The notes beneath the pieces are model-generated. The model did not search any database. It saw only the letters and a program-made list of their open reading frames with translations, and was not told the origin of the DNA. Shown piece by piece: positions 1 through 6,689 of a stretch of 12,730 nt of DNA. This stretch comes from DATKZH01 sp035528065 (GTDB lineage Bacteria > Planctomycetota > Planctomycetia > Pirellulales > Thermoguttaceae), in contig DATKZH010000662.1 in assembly GCA_035528065.1 (NCBI GenBank), forward strand, positions 1-12,730, written 5' to 3'. The translations under genes were made by a program, and so were the position numbers. Positions within the stretch are counted from its first letter, which is position 1. The number at the start of each line of letters is the position of its first letter.

Positions 1-57
1 GAGCGTCGGGAAGAGGGGTGAGGCGGGACCGTCGGGATCAGGGGGAATCAGCGCGAG

Positions 58-384
58 TCAGGGCGGGATGGCCAAGAGGGACGGTGAGGCATGGCCGGAG
101 AAATGGGCCACGATGGACTGGTAGAGGAAGTGGAACGCCGACCGGCCTCGTTGCACGCGGGTGGCCGGCACGGTCCAGATGCGTTCGCATCAGCGGCGCC
201 CACGCTCTCCGCGCGTGCCCTGCGTGATCTTGCGGTCGATGGCCACAAACCGCATCCGCTGCTCCATGGCATGATTGGTCGGCTCCACCCCCGGCGCCTC
301 GAGGAAGGTGAAGTAATACGGCCCGTGGTCACGGAACCGCTCGGCGATGTTCTGCGCTTCGCTCCGTTGCGGCGCACGCCGCGC
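58..384 (-). pseudogene. IS66-type transposase, C-terminal remnant
   Basis: This is the C-terminal end of an IS66-family (TnpC-like) transposase; a complete one would catalyse cut-and-paste movement of an insertion sequence. The translated remnant contains GVEPTNHAMEQRMRFVAIDRK, spaced like the IS66 C-terminal 'VEPTNN.AEQ.IR..VI.RK' block, followed by ITQGTRGERGRR. At 190-192 the frame meets TGA exactly where family members have Trp (RRWCERIW or similar). Beyond it the same frame continues with CERIWTVPATRVQRGRSAFHF and ends at a TGA at 58-60. The N-terminal and catalytic parts are missing; at about 384 the frame passes directly into nucleotidyltransferase sequence. No IS66 terminal inverted repeat is evident in the 57 bases beyond the stop. 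The family call rests on remembered motifs. It is a dead remnant, both truncated and carrying a nonsense codon. Confidence 0.75.
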
Positions 385-545
385 CCGCCTGAGCCGATCG
401 AGGTTCTCCGCGTCGGCCAACACGGCCACGTCCGTGTCGCGGCTAAACTCGGCTCCGCCGTACAACACGCAGGCTTGTCCGCCGATCAGCAGGTAGCGGA
501 CTTCGTGGGCGCACAGGGTCGAAAGGACTTCGAGAATCGCACTTC
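382..545 (-). pseudogene. Nucleotidyltransferase (DUF6036/AbiEii-like), N-terminal fragment
   Basis: The translated fragment reads AILEVLSTLCAHEVRYLLIGGQACVLYGG (shown in parts here: HEVRYLLIGGQACVLYGG, then AEFSRDTDVAVLADAENLDRL). The GG-x8-9-G ... R-D-T-D pattern is the start of a nucleotidyltransferase fold, with G-G followed by the metal-binding D-T-D. Such proteins are found as stand-alone enzymes and as toxin components of AbiEii-like pairs. No ATG lies in frame; the nearest start-like codon (GTG at 466-468) falls inside the fold, after the GG motif. The frame is closed by TGA at 550-552. After DRLRRA the homology stops and IS66 transposase sequence begins in the same frame, so roughly the last two thirds of the enzyme are gone. 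It is a fragment with no likely activity. The precise family is uncertain. Confidence 0.65.
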
Positions 546-683
546 CGGGTCAAGGGATCCTCCGATCGGCAAATAGAACCCCCAAAGCTTCTAGGTCTCC
601 TTCCACCGCTCAAGCGGCGTCATTCGATACCACTCGTCCCACTCGTCTTCCTCGAAGCGGCTTGGGGGTGGCTCGGTGCTCAT
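543..683 (-). pseudogene. Small acidic protein next to the nucleotidyltransferase, interrupted by TAG
   Basis: An ATG at 681-683 opens MSTEPPPSRFEEDEWDEWYR followed by MTPLERWKET, then TAG at 591-593. Read through the stop, the frame continues KLWGFYLPIGGSLDPE. The whole, 'MTP.ER..E..KLW..YL..GGSLDPE', matches a pattern I recall from small proteins encoded directly before nucleotidyltransferases in planctomycete genomes, where Glu stands at the place of this stop (GAG to TAG). Homology is lost at about 543, where the nucleotidyltransferase reading begins one frame away. A small deletion therefore seems to have joined the two genes. The 30-residue stub could still be translated, but probably has no function. 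The role of the intact protein is unknown to me. Confidence 0.5.
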
Positions 684-914
684 GGCCACAGCCTGCCGTA
701 TCGAAGGGCGCGGGGCAAGAGGTCCTGGCCCGATCCTTGGGGGACTCCGGGGACAGAGGGTGGGGGAGCGGTCGTCACGCCACGGGGCCGGGTGCGGATC
801 CTGCGCCCCTCTTGCCTCGCCGGAGGGGCGAACCGGTTCCGCGAGGGGGCCGAGCACCGGGACAAGGCCCAGGTTCCGCCCGGCCGTCCGAAGATGCACC
901 GACCCCGATGAACT

Positions 915-1595
915 CTACACGTATGCCCTGAAGACCGCCCTGCCCTGATCGAAATCGTTCATGTGCGTGCTGCAAAGCTCCGCCTTCTTGAAACCTGCGA
1001 CCTTCAGCATGTCGACAATGCAGGGGACGTTCGGCCCCCACCAGCTCGTCGGGTCGCCGTTGAGTTCTCCGTCGGGGTAGAACCTCATCATCGGATCGTT
1101 CGTGAGCGTTCGGATGTAGTGGCTTTCGACGATCAGAAGCTCGTTGGTCATCGAGGCCAGGATCTCCAAAGCCTTCAGCGGATACTTGGCGTGATACAAA
1201 ACGCCGAACAACAGAGAAACGTCGGATCGACGCTTCGTTCTCTGCGGCAAATCGAAAAGGTCCGCTTCTTGAAACTCCACGCCGGACTGGAGTATTCTCT
1301 TGGCCGTATGGAATCCATGATGGCCTCTCAGATGCATGTTGTTGTCGATCGCGGTTACCTTGGCGCCCCTTCTTTCACATTCGAATGAGTAGTAACCATC
1401 CCAAGCGCCGACGTCCAGCACCGTCTTGCCGGTCAAATCGTCCGGGATGGCCGAAGCGATGATGCGGTGGGTGCGGGGAGGGACAGCTCCGGGAGTCACG
1501 ACACCATCTCCGAGATCTATCGTGTGCCACCAGAACGGCACCATGCCCACCAGACGACGCTTCTCTTCCGGTGTGAAAGTCGCGCTTTGAGTCAT
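915..1595 (-). CDS. CmoB-like SAM-dependent methyltransferase
   Basis: A 226-residue class I SAM methyltransferase. The SAM-binding motif I is VLDVGAWDGYYSFE (residues 59-72), the acidic residue after strand 2 is D84 in TAIDNN, and FGVLYHAKYPLKALE (130-144) matches the 'GVLYH..SPL..L' block of CmoB/DUF1698 proteins. The N-terminal VPFWWHTIDLGDGVVTPG (19-36) matches a stand-alone branch of that family that is not the tRNA enzyme: it is shorter than CmoB and lacks CmoB's N-terminal extension. The ATG at 1595 is chosen because AAAGG (1605-1609) sits 9 bases upstream and homology starts at once; the open frame continues to 1913 but that part has no family character. It lies 169 bp downstream of a glycosyltransferase gene on the same strand. 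Methylation of a sugar or other small acceptor made by its neighbours is inference; the substrate is not visible. Confidence 0.85.
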   Translation of the reverse strand: MTQSATFTPEEKRRLVGMVPFWWHTIDLGDGVVTPGAVPPRTHRIIASAIPDDLTGKTVLDVGAWDGYYSFECERRGAKVTAIDNNMHLRGHHGFHTAKRILQSGVEFQEADLFDLPQRTKRRSDVSLLFGVLYHAKYPLKALEILASMTNELLIVESHYIRTLTNDPMMRFYPDGELNGDPTSWWGPNVPCIVDMLKVAGFKKAELCSTHMNDFDQGRAVFRAYV

Positions 1596-1764
1596 GTGAG
1601 TCTGCCTTTGGAAATCTCCGAACATCCGCCCCATTTCACCTGGGGATGAGCGAGGCGGCGTGGGGGCCCGAGACTGGCTCCGGCACTCATCAGCAGGACG
1701 GTCCCGGCGAGCGCTTGCGGCGATACGTCGCCGATCACGCCGACAACATGGCAGGAAACCTGCA

Positions 1765-2868
1765 TCATGGCAAATCGCCCGCAAACGGCTCTGCGCGGCG
1801 ACCTTCGATCGCTCGCGCGGCAGGCCAGAGAGTGCTCGCGTCGCCGACGTGCTGAGCGAGGCTGGGCGTTGGAAACCAGACGTCCACGCCTCGTCCCGTC
1901 GCCCACTCGCCAATCAGGTCATCAAGACAGCTCGCGCGTGACGGACCGGGCGTCCAACGATGATCGAACACGGGCCGGTCCATCACGAATGCCTTGGCGA
2001 GCTGCGGCGGAAACACGAACGCATGGGCGCCGGATATCCAACCGCCTTCTCGGCTGTGCCATCCGGGATCGGGTAGGGAGTCAAGCTGGGAGCAGTAGAG
2101 CGAGACCAGTACGCTCGAACGCCCCGGCCACAGCACTTCCTTCAGATACTCGCGGACGCTCTCGCGGTCGAACAGCACGGCGTCGTCCTGGACGATCATG
2201 TAGGCGTCGGCGTAGGGCTCGCGCATCAGGAGCTCCATCAGCGCGAGGTAGTAGTTGGGCCAAGCCCCGATCTTCTCGTCGCGGAAGGTGCCCGGCAGGT
2301 GCGAGAAACGGTCGGGAACCCGCACCGCGGAGTCGACGAACAGATGCGGCCTATCCCAGCCCGCGCGGACCAGGCTCTCCAGGCAGGCCTCCAGTGTGGG
2401 TTGTCCGCGAGGCGCGGTCGTGACGCCGACCGCCCAGTTGTGAACGATTCGTCCGCGCCGTCGGGCCGGAGGGGGCACCAGTTGCGACAGGCGGCTGGAA
2501 CCCGCCTTCGTCGGAACGAGGTGCGCTTCGTGCTCAGAGCAGACAAGACTCAAGCGCTCGACCGCGGCCCGGCCCAGATCCTCGATTCGCTCGAGGTCAT
2601 AACCGGCCGGGCGGGCAGCGACGATCTTTGCCGTGGCGTCGCAGAGCAGCGAGGCGACCGCGGGATTGACGCTCCGGCGCGACGGCGGGAAACTCTGGCA
2701 GCAGGCGTCACAGGCGTCGCGCCTGACACGACACCACCGGTCGTCATGACAATCCATCAACGTTTTGAGCAACGTGCACGTTCCCACTTCGACGCCGTCT
2801 TCCCGGCGGACGTCGCGCCGAAACTTGCACGTGTCAACGGTCGGAGGCTTCAGCCTGCTGCGATACAT
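1765..2868 (-). CDS. GT-A glycosyltransferase with Cys-rich N-terminal module
   Basis: A 367-residue soluble protein with two parts. Residues 14-82 form a Cys-rich module: C14-x-F-R, C31, C40, C46, then R-R-D-A-C53-D-A-C56-C57, PS (62-63), N68 and VASL (71-74). Residues 145-345 are a GT-A-like transferase domain: it opens with WAVGVTTAPRGQPTLE, carries QDD (227-229) as the likely metal/nucleotide-sugar DxD-type motif, GEWA (320-323), and closes with PSLAQHVGDAS (335-345), a signature also seen in GT54- and GT25-like enzymes. The transferase domain is a paralogue of the first catalytic domain of the next gene upstream (WAVGVLTAPRGRPTL). Only 29 bp separate this ATG from that gene's stop; no strong Shine-Dalgarno is visible. 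There is no signal peptide or membrane segment. Donor and acceptor are unknown. Confidence 0.85.
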   Translation of the reverse strand: MYRSRLKPPTVDTCKFRRDVRREDGVEVGTCTLLKTLMDCHDDRWCRVRRDACDACCQSFPPSRRSVNPAVASLLCDATAKIVAARPAGYDLERIEDLGRAAVERLSLVCSEHEAHLVPTKAGSSRLSQLVPPPARRRGRIVHNWAVGVTTAPRGQPTLEACLESLVRAGWDRPHLFVDSAVRVPDRFSHLPGTFRDEKIGAWPNYYLALMELLMREPYADAYMIVQDDAVLFDRESVREYLKEVLWPGRSSVLVSLYCSQLDSLPDPGWHSREGGWISGAHAFVFPPQLAKAFVMDRPVFDHRWTPGPSRASCLDDLIGEWATGRGVDVWFPTPSLAQHVGDASTLWPAARAIEGRRAEPFAGDLP

Positions 2869-2897
2869 GCTGTTTCTTGGCCCGTCTGATCTGGAGT

Positions 2898-5048
2898 CTA
2901 CTCCCGCAGCTTGCCGCGAAGCAGCGGGGCGGCGCTCTCCCAGGAGTGTTCCCGTTCGATGAACGTACGCGCGCGCCGGCTCGCTTCGGAGATATCCGTT
3001 TCGTAGAGTCCCGCCAGGATTTCGGCCAGTTGTGCGGGGTCCACGTGGTTCGAAGTCATCGGGTGGTTGCCGAAAACGGACACGATCTCGGTTGCCACAA
3101 CCGGAATCGTCCTCAAGGGCTGATACTCATTCATCGGCGGGGCGTCGGTGGTCACCAGAGGCATACCTGCGGCCTGGCACTCGAGAAGTTGCAGACCGAT
3201 CCCCTCCCAGCGACTCGGCTGCACACAGACGTCGCCATCCTCATACAACTGCTCGTTCTGCGACGGAGCCTCGCGGAGCTCGACGTTGCGCGGCGGCGGC
3301 GGAGTATTGTCAATCTGCGAGTAGACGACAAACGGGACGTCGGGGATCATGCTTGCCGCGTCGAAAACGACTTCAGCTCCCTTGCGCCGATATTCGGTCA
3401 GCGATCCGTCCGGTCTCAGCGCGGGAGTGCCGCCGGTTCCGTTGATGAACAGGAAACGCCGGCAAATCTCGCGGCAGCGAAACTCGAAGCGACCGGTGTC
3501 GATCGGCCAAGGGACATGGATGATCTCCCAAGCGAAACCGAAGCGATGCTTCCAGTCACTGAGCAGGCGATAGGTGTACTCGGTGGGGCAGATCATCAGG
3601 TCGACGAAGTTCACCCAATCCAGCTTGAGATTCGTATACTCCCAATTCGGGAGGCAGGCAACGCTGATCTCCTGTTGGCGCGCATACTGGGCAAACCGCT
3701 CGATGTACGGCAACTCGGCAAACAGGACCCAGTCGAGCCCTGTCAACCACGCCTTCAGGCTTTCGAGGTCCAGAGTCTGGGGCACGCGATCGATCCGGCA
3801 AGTCACGTTCGGATCGGAGAGCGTGGGATACTCGGGGTGAATGGGCACGAGCCATTTGTGGATCGGCAAGTGTGCCGCGATGTCCCGGTTCAGGTAACCA
3901 AGCCCCGTGGCCGTATTCCAGCCAATCAAGCCGATCTTACCCAGCCCCCTCGGCGGCGGCCGCCAAGCCGGGATCTGTTCCACCGAGTCGACGGCATCGG
4001 CGTGAGATGCCCGGCCGACGCCGTGGCCGGGTCCCGAAATTGCCGCCGCCGTTCCCACGTGCTGCACCAGAGAAGGCGTGTGGTACGCGATCCCGATTCC
4101 CGCGCGCGTTGCCCATTCGCCTACCACCGCATCGTCGCCGTCGGCCTGCATCTTCCGATAGCGAAACGATGCTCCGTCGGTTAGGAACTGCTCCAAGACG
4201 TCGCGGCGGAAAACGAGTGCCTGGGCCCCGTACGTCCTGAAGAAGCCGAGCTTCAAGACGCGCCACCCTGCGGCGTCATCGCTGTAGACTCTGGACGTGA
4301 ATAGGGAGACAAGCCCGGCGTCCTCGGGCCAGAACTCGCAGTCGCACCACCGACGAAGTCCCCGTGCCGCCTCGACATCATCCTGGAAGAGCGCATAGCA
4401 GTCCGCACGCGGGTTCATCATGTATAAGGCAACCAGCGAAGTGAAGAAGTTGCCCAGATTCCCCAACTCCTGACCGTGAGTGGTGACCGGCAGCTTGCGG
4501 AACTCCTGGGGAATCCATGATCCGGGCTCGGCGAAAACGTGGACCGACGGAAAACCGGCCTCTTGCAGGCTGTTCAGGGTTCGATGGAGGGTCGGTCTCC
4601 CTCGGGGCGCAGTGAGCACTCCTACTGCCCAGGCGAGCCCGCGCCCCCTGCCACCCGACTGATCCGGCAGCGGGGCAGCCTCAGCAGTCGGCAAGGCGGG
4701 CGTCGGACAGGCAGGCACGGAAAAACCCGAGAACTCCCCCGGGGCGAATTCGATGGCGTCGAGCACGTGCTCTTGCGCACGCGCTGCTTCCTGGAGCCGT
4801 TGGCTGGGAGCGCCTGGTTCCTTAAGGATTTCCGCCGTCACGCCGTAGACGAGCGAGGCCACGACCGAGTTGAGGTTGCTGGGCGAGGGCAGTGTCGATC
4901 GGCAGCACACGTCACACGCGTCACGGCTCACTGGGCACCGCTCGTTCCCCTCCAGGCCAACGATCTGCCCGACCAGAGCGCAACAGAAAGCCCCGTTTTC
5001 CGATCCCACGCGTTTGCGAAAGCGACATTGCTCAGGGGTACGCCTCAT
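2898..5048 (-). CDS. Two-domain glycosyltransferase (GT-A plus GT4-like GT-B) with Cys-rich N-terminal module
   Basis: A 716-residue protein in three parts. Residues 8-66 are the Cys-rich module: C8-R-F-R, C22-C23, C38, S-R-D-A-C45-D-V-C48-C49, PS, then NSVVASLVY. Residues about 140-337 are a GT-A-like domain with WAVGVLTAPRGRPTL, QDD (222-224), GEWA and PSLVQHVG. Residues about 370-716 are a GT-B domain: a Gly-rich first loop (IGWNTATGLGYLNRD), then QPSRWEGIGLQLLECQAAG containing the GT4-type E-x7-E pair (E615, E623). Two catalytic units in one chain suggest two successive sugar additions. The ATG at 5048 is preferred over an in-frame TTG at 5087 because GGAGGG (5055-5060) lies 6 bases upstream of it. 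It follows the GT-D-like gene by 58 bp. Specificity cannot be read from sequence. Confidence 0.87.
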   Translation of the reverse strand: MRRTPEQCRFRKRVGSENGAFCCALVGQIVGLEGNERCPVSRDACDVCCRSTLPSPSNLNSVVASLVYGVTAEILKEPGAPSQRLQEAARAQEHVLDAIEFAPGEFSGFSVPACPTPALPTAEAAPLPDQSGGRGRGLAWAVGVLTAPRGRPTLHRTLNSLQEAGFPSVHVFAEPGSWIPQEFRKLPVTTHGQELGNLGNFFTSLVALYMMNPRADCYALFQDDVEAARGLRRWCDCEFWPEDAGLVSLFTSRVYSDDAAGWRVLKLGFFRTYGAQALVFRRDVLEQFLTDGASFRYRKMQADGDDAVVGEWATRAGIGIAYHTPSLVQHVGTAAAISGPGHGVGRASHADAVDSVEQIPAWRPPPRGLGKIGLIGWNTATGLGYLNRDIAAHLPIHKWLVPIHPEYPTLSDPNVTCRIDRVPQTLDLESLKAWLTGLDWVLFAELPYIERFAQYARQQEISVACLPNWEYTNLKLDWVNFVDLMICPTEYTYRLLSDWKHRFGFAWEIIHVPWPIDTGRFEFRCREICRRFLFINGTGGTPALRPDGSLTEYRRKGAEVVFDAASMIPDVPFVVYSQIDNTPPPPRNVELREAPSQNEQLYEDGDVCVQPSRWEGIGLQLLECQAAGMPLVTTDAPPMNEYQPLRTIPVVATEIVSVFGNHPMTSNHVDPAQLAEILAGLYETDISEASRRARTFIEREHSWESAAPLLRGKLRE

Positions 5049-5054
5049 GGCCGG

Positions 5055-5060
5055 CCCTCC
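5055..5060 (-). promoter_or_regulatory. Ribosome binding site that sets the start of the two-domain glycosyltransferase
   Basis: GGAGGG on the minus strand lies 6 bases before the ATG at 5048. The upstream TTG at 5087 has no comparable site, so this decides the start and removes 13 residues from the longest possible reading. Confidence 0.7.
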
Positions 5061-5106
5061 GAAAGCTGCTGGGATCTCCAAACTCAATCCGACCTGGCCG
5101 CCTTTC

Positions 5107-6249
5107 TCATCGCGTCTGGCCGCTGGAGAACATCGGGGCGTAATGCTCTTTCAGTAACTCCAGGATCCCGTCCAGGTTCTCGACGGTGTATCGTCGGTTC
5201 GGTCGCAGAAGCATTGCGTCGAAGACGTGTCCGCAGTCGACGTAGGTCCCCGCGGCGTTGCGGCGGTGTAGCCGATAGATCAGGCATTCCGCGGCCATCG
5301 AAGCGGCGCAGAGGACGATCCCCGGCCCCCGAAAGCGACAGGCCCGCTCGGCCCGTCCGATCCGCAGATAACAGTCGCGTTCCGGAATGGCGACGTGCTT
5401 GCAGCCGAGACCTTGAGCGACCGGCGCGAGCCACCGGTTCGCCACGAGGTACTTGGGACCCTGATAGTCCCGCACGACCTCCAGGAACCGCTTGGTGGAG
5501 AAGTCGCGAAATCCAATCTGGAACAGGATGTCGCCAACCCAGTGAACCCGGTCCGCCAGGCCCCAACGACGCAAGTAGGCCCGGATCTCGTTTTGCAGTC
5601 TCGCCGTGTGGAGTCCCACGTATACGTTCTCGTTGTCCGGGGCCAACCGTGCCACGTAGTCGAGCGACTCGCAAAGCTCGCGTCCGAGCGTTCCGGGGAA
5701 GAAATCGTGTCCGTCGCCGTTGGTCCCATAGGTGCCGAGCATGGAGAGCCACTCCCCTCCGCCGTATCGCAGGTGAGTGAAGGGATCACCGGCGATCAAA
5801 TGGTCTACGAACGAGTTCACGGTCACCTCACGGTCAACCAACGCGCCGGGAGCCGGTCCGTCCACGGGGGAACGCGAGCACTCGGGCCGCGTCACCGCCA
5901 GTGCGGCGATCGCCCTTCGCTGAAGCGCCGCTGCCCTCTCAGGAGTGCATCCGGCCACGCCGCCGGCGCCCAGGATCCCCTCCGTCGCCGCATAGACCAG
6001 GGACGCCACCGCCGAGTTCATCCGTTCTACCGACGGTGCAGGCAATCGGCAGCAGTGCTCGCAAGCGTCGCGGCGTACCAGAGACGGCAGACAATCACTC
6101 CCCGTGATCAGCCGAAGCAGACGGCATTCGGCCACTTCCACGTCCACCCGCGGCGGCACCGGAACGCGGAACGCGCACTGCCGAACGGCAGGAGGAACGT
6201 CGGACCGCGTCCGTTCCGTTGTCTTTCCCGCGCTGGAGCGACTATCCAT
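5107..6249 (-). CDS. GT-D-like glycosyltransferase with Cys-rich N-terminal module
   Basis: A 380-residue protein. Residues 25-86 are the Cys-rich module: C25-A-F-R, C42, C53, R-R-D-A-C63-E-H-C66-C67, PS, then MNSAVASLVY. Residues about 140-370 resemble the GT-D fold (DUF1792-like) family: FTHLRYGGGEWLSMLG, GTNGDGHDFFPGTLG, a central VHWVGDILFQ stretch and DCGHVFDAML near the end. GT-D enzymes normally have R-[FY]-G-D-G-E, whose Asp and Glu form the metal-binding D-x-E; here the Asp is Gly (GGC GGA GGG GAG), so activity is uncertain. Start: ATG at 6249 has AGGA (6256-6259) 6 bases upstream; an ATG at 6255 touches that site directly and is less likely. The start overlaps the stop of the small membrane protein gene by 8 bases, which points to translational coupling. 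Confidence 0.82.
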   Translation of the reverse strand: MDSRSSAGKTTERTRSDVPPAVRQCAFRVPVPPRVDVEVAECRLLRLITGSDCLPSLVRRDACEHCCRLPAPSVERMNSAVASLVYAATEGILGAGGVAGCTPERAAALQRRAIAALAVTRPECSRSPVDGPAPGALVDREVTVNSFVDHLIAGDPFTHLRYGGGEWLSMLGTYGTNGDGHDFFPGTLGRELCESLDYVARLAPDNENVYVGLHTARLQNEIRAYLRRWGLADRVHWVGDILFQIGFRDFSTKRFLEVVRDYQGPKYLVANRWLAPVAQGLGCKHVAIPERDCYLRIGRAERACRFRGPGIVLCAASMAAECLIYRLHRRNAAGTYVDCGHVFDAMLLRPNRRYTVENLDGILELLKEHYAPMFSSGQTR

Positions 6250-6556
6250 CCCCATTCCTGATGCAGGCGGTTCTTACGATTTCCCCTTCATACCACCCCG
6301 CCCGCCCGGGCGGCCCCCCGCACTCAAACCCGGGTTCGCTGCAGTCCTTTTCGAGACGCCACTGGCTCTGCCGATACGCCCAAAGGGCATATCCTCCGGC
6401 ACGAATCGCGCCGACGTTGTGCACGTGGCGTGGCGCCCCCCTCGGTAGCCGAGACGCCACCTGCGAGATCTGGCGTCTCACATCGGTCCAAAACGCCATG
6501 ATCAGCACGACCGCGAGAATAGTCGCCGCAAGATCCAGATACTGTAACAGCTCCAT
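6242..6556 (-). CDS. Small single-pass membrane protein, function unknown
   Basis: A 104-residue protein that I cannot assign to a family. Residues about 3-22 (LLQYLDLAATILAVVLIMAF) form one hydrophobic helix at the N terminus, followed by a basic stretch (TDVRRQISQVASRLPRGAPR), so the tail probably stays in the cytoplasm. The rest is polar, with two Cys near the end (C72, C78 region) and no motif. A very strong ribosome binding site precedes the ATG. The TAG stop (6242-6244) overlaps the start of the GT-D-like gene, as in translationally coupled pairs. The gene could supply a membrane anchor or partner for the transferases; that is inference. Its C-terminal half is less protein-like and could vary between strains. 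Confidence 0.6.
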   Translation of the reverse strand: MELLQYLDLAATILAVVLIMAFWTDVRRQISQVASRLPRGAPRHVHNVGAIRAGGYALWAYRQSQWRLEKDCSEPGFECGGPPGRAGWYEGEIVRTACIRNGDG

Positions 6557-6563
6557 GTCTATT

Positions 6564-6571
6564 CCCCCTTT
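6564..6571 (-). promoter_or_regulatory. Strong ribosome binding site for the small membrane protein
   Basis: AAAGGGGG on the minus strand lies 7 bases before the ATG at 6556. It is the best Shine-Dalgarno match in the window and the main support that this unrecognised short gene is translated. Confidence 0.7.
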
Positions 6572-6689
6572 GACGGAACGGATGGAAACGACAAAAGCGC
6601 GCGGGCGGAGACGATTTGCCCCGCCGTCCGGTCACCGAGACAATCGTCGGCGGCTGCCGCACTTCCACCATTTGGGACGGCAACCGAGT

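Noticed and set aside
190..192. TGA read as selenocysteine.
   Set aside because: Family members have Trp there, and the gene is a truncated remnant.
684..914. The 231-bp gap between the decayed genes and the methyltransferase stop, checked for genes or a terminator.
   Set aside because: Open frames here have no family character, and only a short GAACCGGTTC palindrome is visible.
1596..1913. Upstream extension of the methyltransferase by 106 codons.
   Set aside because: The extension is Arg/Ser-rich without family likeness and overlaps the neighbouring gene; ATG 1595 has a ribosome binding site.
2877..4184. A 435-codon plus-strand frame opposite the two-domain glycosyltransferase.
   Set aside because: It lies opposite a gene with clear motifs and its translation has no recognisable domain.
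6610..6648. Inverted repeat GACGATT / AATCGTC between the kinase and the small membrane protein gene, considered as a terminator.
   Set aside because: The arms are only 7 bp with a 25-base loop, and no T-run follows on the minus strand.
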